A stretch of 64,000 nucleotides of DNA, from the NCBI RefSeq assembly GCF_050296195.1, contig NZ_JBNKRB010000034.1. One strand, 5' to 3'. Positions 62,798 to 64,000 of the stretch are shown here, piece after piece. How positions within the stretch are numbered: position 1 is the stretch's first letter; every line of letters starts with the position of its first letter. Origin of the DNA: Gynuella sp050296195 (lineage in GTDB: Bacteria > Pseudomonadota > Gammaproteobacteria > Pseudomonadales > Natronospirillaceae). Below the pieces are notes generated by a model that was not told the DNA's origin, searched no databases, and saw only the letters and a list, made by a program, of their open reading frames with translations. A program made the translations under genes and the position numbers.

Positions 62798-64000
62798 ATG
62801 ACTAAAGTGACCTTTGAAATTCCTGAAATGCGAAGAATCAAAAATATCCACTTCATCGGTATTGGTGGAGTCGGGATGTGCGGTATTGCGGAAGTTCTAT
62901 TGAACCAGGGATATCACATTAGTGGATCAGATATTCGGTCTTCTGCGGTAACTCAGCGTCTGGAACAACTAGGTGCCCGCATTGCCATTGGACATAGTGC
63001 AGAGAACGTCATGAATGTTGATGTTGTAGTTGTCTCCAGTGCAATTGATACCAAAAATCCGGAAGTACATCAGGCAAACGAACTGCGTATACCGATTGTG
63101 CCGAGAGCAGAAATGCTTGGCGAATTGATGAGATTTCGTCATGGTATTGCCATCGCCGGAACGCATGGGAAAACCACTACAACCAGTATTATGGCATCGG
63201 TTCTGGCAGAGGCTAATTTGGATCCTACATTCGTGATTGGAGGCAAGTTAACCAGCGCGGGAACGAATGCAAAGTTAGGTACCAGTCACTATCTCGTCGC
63301 TGAAGCCGATGAGAGTGACGCGTCATTTTTGCACCTGCAGCCGATGACGGCAATTGTTACCAATATCGATGCAGATCATATGTCCACTTATGGTGGGGAT
63401 TTTGAACAGGTTAAGGATGCTTTCGTCAGCTTTTTACACAACTTGCCATTTTATGGACTGGCGGTTGTCTGTGTTGATGATGAACATGTGAAATCAATAT
63501 TGCCGAAGTTAACCAGACAATTTGTGACCTATGGTTTTTCGTCGAAAGCTGATTATCAGGCTTACGATGTACTGCAGAATGGGATGAAAACTCAATTTAA
63601 AGTTAAGCGTCCAGGATATAGTGAGGATCTCGAAATTACCATTAACATGCCTGGTCGACATAATGTTCAAAATGCATTGGCAGCGATTGCTGTGGCGAGC
63701 GATGAGGGGATATCGGATATTGCAATCGTCCAGGGTTTAGAGCGTTTCCGAGGAGTGGGAAGGCGGTTTCAAGTGCAAGGCGAATTTTCTACAGATAATG
63801 GCGCAGTGATGTTGGTAGATGACTATGGTCATCACCCAAGGGAAGTGGATGTTACGATTGCCGCAATTCGTGAAGGTTTTCCTGAACGTAGACTGGTAAC
63901 TATTTTTCAGCCGCACAGATATACCCGTACCCGGGACTTATATGAGGATTTTGTGTCGGTCTTATCCAAGGTGGATGTTTTGCTATTGATGGAAGTATAT
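62798..64000 (+). CDS. murC: UDP-MurNAc:L-alanine ligase, 3' end missing (window edge)
   Basis: Adds the first amino acid to UDP-MurNAc. The first 401 residues are visible, without the last 70 or so. IHFIGIGGVGMCGIAEVLL, GTHGKTTTTSIMA (P-loop), EADESDASFLHL, TNIDADHM and DDYGHHPREVDVTI are intact. AGGGG lies at good spacing before the ATG; an ATG seven nt earlier is out of frame. The usual next genes (murB or ddl, ftsQ, ftsA, ftsZ) would be beyond the window. Confidence 0.97.
   Translation, partial: MTKVTFEIPEMRRIKNIHFIGIGGVGMCGIAEVLLNQGYHISGSDIRSSAVTQRLEQLGARIAIGHSAENVMNVDVVVVSSAIDTKNPEVHQANELRIPIVPRAEMLGELMRFRHGIAIAGTHGKTTTTSIMASVLAEANLDPTFVIGGKLTSAGTNAKLGTSHYLVAEADESDASFLHLQPMTAIVTNIDADHMSTYGGDFEQVKDAFVSFLHNLPFYGLAVVCVDDEHVKSILPKLTRQFVTYGFSSKADYQAYDVLQNGMKTQFKVKRPGYSEDLEITINMPGRHNVQNALAAIAVASDEGISDIAIVQGLERFRGVGRRFQVQGEFSTDNGAVMLVDDYGHHPREVDVTIAAIREGFPERRLVTIFQPHRYTRTRDLYEDFVSVLSKVDVLLLMEVY

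Overview
The window is a continuous, gene-dense stretch of a gammaproteobacterial chromosome with about 58 protein genes and one structural RNA gene. Gene order and protein sequences point to a relative of Pseudomonas and the marine Oceanospirillales. It has the tsaE-amiB-mutL-miaA-hfq-hflXKC block followed by hisZ-purA-rnr, the aroQ-accB-accC-prmA-DUF3426-dusB-fis-purH-purD block, a FimX-type protein near orn and psd, and the lpoA-yraN-diaA-dolP / rsmI-rnpB-mraZ layout that leads into the division and cell-wall (dcw) cluster. Genus cannot be settled from sequence reading alone.

Layout. Positions 1-12,518 are one long minus-strand run: tsaE, amiB, mutL, miaA, hfq, hflX, hflK, hflC, hisZ, purA and the 5' part of rnr. 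A strong terminator separates hflC from hisZ. From 12.6 to 25 kb the strands alternate: queG, orn, an unknown 165-aa protein, an HDOD protein, psd, a ProQ/FinO protein, the EF-P modification set (epmA-efp and divergent epmB), and a c-di-GMP-related pair (a 608-aa protein with PilZ-like motifs and a FimX protein with degenerate GGDEF and EAL domains). From 24.7 to 39.2 kb most genes are on the minus strand: a five-gene putative operon (hybrid histidine kinase, coq7, a VOC protein, an NRDE protein, a short Ppx/GppA), then purine synthesis (purH-purD), fis-dusB, a DUF3426 protein, prmA, accC-accB and aroQ. From 39.6 to 50.2 kb come a DUF2333 protein, ppa, yajL, argC, guaC, aroA, uspE, and the dolP-diaA-yraN-lpoA envelope/replication group. 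From 50.3 kb to the end everything is on the plus strand: rsmI, rnpB, then mraZ-rsmH-ftsL-ftsI-murE-murF-mraY-murD-ftsW-murG-murC. murC is cut by the window end.

How it works together. The window is almost entirely core housekeeping: peptidoglycan precursor synthesis and septum formation, envelope lipoproteins, RNA metabolism (RNase R, Orn, Hfq, RNase P RNA, ProQ, MiaA, QueG, TsaE, DusB, RsmI, RsmH, PrmA), purine, aromatic, fatty-acid and arginine synthesis, and regulators. I see no insertion sequence, prophage, CRISPR array, tRNA, toxin-antitoxin or defence locus, and no wholly new system. The most interesting signals are regulatory or architectural. They are an array of 10-bp-spaced GTG repeats over the mra promoter, an FNR/Anr-type site exactly placed for a class II promoter upstream of uspE, an 11-bp inverted repeat flanking the -10 of the kinase-coq7 operon, a GC-rich discriminator with a leader hairpin upstream of dusB-fis, and a possible PilZ domain split by a long insertion in the partner of FimX.
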